A stretch of 64,000 nucleotides of DNA, taken from contig NZ_JAUFPS010000006.1 of assembly GCF_030409315.1 (NCBI RefSeq), forward strand, positions 52,371-116,370. Reading direction: 5' to 3'. Below, one piece after another: positions 63,113-64,000 of this stretch. The DNA is from Mucilaginibacter flavus (GTDB lineage: Bacteria; Bacteroidota; Bacteroidia; Sphingobacteriales; Sphingobacteriaceae). Positions within the stretch are counted from its first letter, which is position 1. Each line of letters starts with the position of its first letter. A model generated the notes under the pieces. The model saw nothing but the letters and a program-made list of their open reading frames with translations, did no database searches and was not told the origin of the DNA. The translations under genes and the position numbers were made by a program.

Positions 63113-63679
63113 ATGATTACCAAAAGCAACCACGTATTAATTACAAAACTCACGCAGGGCGATGCCCGGGGTTTTGAGGCTTTATTTAAGCTTCACTACA
63201 CGCGCCTCACACTTTTTGCCAACCGTTTTGTGAATGATTTACTGGTTGCCGAGGAAATTGTTGCCGATGTATTTACCGACTTATGGGAGAAAGGCCATGA
63301 AGTAACCTTTTCAACTTCGGTAAGCTCATACCTGTATAAAATGGTGCAAAACCGTAGCCTCAATTACCTTAAGCACCAGAAAATAGAAAACCTTTACGTA
63401 GTATACCTGCAAAAAAACAACCTGCTTGATGAGGTACGCAGCGCCGTTGAAAACGGTTATGAAGAAAAAGAGCTTGCCAGCCAGATCAAAGCCGCCATCA
63501 ATACCCTCCCCGAAAAATGCCGCGAAATTTTTGTACTGAGTCGTTTTAGCGATATGAAGTATAAAGAGATTGCCAGTCAGCTTAATATATCCCCTAAAAC
63601 TGTGGAACGCCAGGTGAGCATTGCCTTAGAGAAACTGAGGCAAACGCTGAGGCATGTGAGTTATTTGTTTATGTTTTGA
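63113..63679 (+). CDS. ECF-type RNA polymerase sigma factor
   Basis: A 188-residue sigma-70 family factor of the ECF group with region 2 (FEALFKLHYTRLTLFANRFV; AEEIVADVFTDLWEK) and region 4 (INTLPEKCREIFVLSRFSDM; YKEIASQLNISPKTVERQV). It is the probable partner of the FecR protein encoded at 60913-61974, since FecR/SusC pairs need one, but it is on the opposite strand and separated by two genes. Its 3' end overlaps a convergent antitoxin gene by 19 bases. Confidence 0.93.
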   Translation: MITKSNHVLITKLTQGDARGFEALFKLHYTRLTLFANRFVNDLLVAEEIVADVFTDLWEKGHEVTFSTSVSSYLYKMVQNRSLNYLKHQKIENLYVVYLQKNNLLDEVRSAVENGYEEKELASQIKAAINTLPEKCREIFVLSRFSDMKYKEIASQLNISPKTVERQVSIALEKLRQTLRHVSYLFMF

Positions 63680-63864
63680 GAAGATACAGTCGCGCTTTTA
63701 AACAGACGGAAAGTTTCCTGCATATTATCATACTCCGCTTTAGAAATAATGACAATATCTCCGTCGTTTCCGCAATCTACCACCAAGGGCTTATGGCTGC
63801 GTCTTACTTTATCTAAGGACACCTTTATTTGCTGTCTAAAATTTCTGAATGAAGTTATTTCCAT
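63661..63864 (-). CDS. Phd/YefM-type antitoxin-like protein
   Basis: A 67-residue protein resembling the N-terminal part of YefM antitoxins: ITSFRNFRQQIKVSLDKV, HKPLVVDCGNDGDIVIISKAEYDNMQETFRLF. The usual C-terminal toxin-binding tail is short and unlike the family (SATVSSQNINK). No toxin gene is on the same strand downstream, where the sigma gene lies antisense. It may be an orphan, a DNA-binding remnant, or pair with a toxin elsewhere. Confidence 0.75.
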   Translation of the reverse strand: MEITSFRNFRQQIKVSLDKVRRSHKPLVVDCGNDGDIVIISKAEYDNMQETFRLFKSATVSSQNINK

Positions 63865-64000
63865 CGTTTTATTTCAATAAAGATAGCAAACGAAAAAAAC
63901 ATTCTTATACCCTTCCGCATAGCGATGGGTTTAAAACCTTGAGTGTTCGAAACCTTATAAGTGGATTTTTATTTTTATTTTCGGTGTTTGTTCACATTTT

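Overview
The window reads as chromosomal DNA of a Bacteroidota bacterium, most likely family Sphingobacteriaceae (Mucilaginibacter or Pedobacter-like). Support: SusC/SusD with a FecR/ECF-sigma unit, PorX of the type IX secretion system, an LpxC-FabZ fusion, futalosine-pathway menaquinone genes, DUF5686 and DUF3078 proteins, and promoters with the Bacteroidota -7 box TAnnTTTG. Genes are dense and mostly intact. I see no rRNA, tRNA, prophage, insertion sequence or CRISPR array.

Layout. 1-8.1 kb: the end of an unknown gene, then a long minus-strand run: YceI-like protein, type III polyketide synthase, FAD oxidoreductase, methyltransferase, PhoR-like kinase, DUF47 protein, PiT phosphate transporter and DUF4197 lipoprotein. 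A UbiA-type prenyltransferase lies divergent at 8.27 kb. 9-16 kb: porin, HD hydrolase, small XRE regulator, mqnD and mqnB, a pterin synthase with folE, and fabD. 16-26 kb: a 1243-residue histidine kinase, a WYL regulator locus divergent from rtcB and holding a 52-codon gene, and a TPR histidine kinase. 26-36 kb: envelope proteins, a metallophosphoesterase, ffh, a low-complexity secreted protein and a BI-1 protein. 36-42 kb: SAM-I riboswitch, metH and metF. 42-51 kb: porX divergent from an HD-hydrolase, lpxD, lpxC/fabZ, lpxA, ABC ATPase and efp series. 51-54 kb: xth, a cyclophilin and an aldehyde dehydrogenase. 54-64 kb: acyltransferase-like membrane protein, SusD, SusC, FecR, an SRPBCC/ArsR pair, an ECF sigma factor and an orphan antitoxin.

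How genes work together. The type III PKS, FAD enzyme and methyltransferase match in kind the Streptomyces srsABC set for phenolic lipids. Here they run without a clear break into a phosphate sensing and uptake set, which suggests, as inference, phosphate-linked production of a non-phosphorus membrane lipid. The metH-metF unit sits behind a SAM riboswitch. FecR, SusC and SusD form an outer-membrane uptake unit whose likely sigma factor lies apart on the other strand.

The most unusual non-coding signal is a set of about 13 intergenic sites whose two arms are built from short degenerate words, often in tandem on one side and as the reverse complement on the other. The word differs from site to site but recurs at distant sites. 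Two REP-like palindromes, a tidy ArsR operator/promoter, and a palindrome in front of rtcB are further regulatory or repeat structures.
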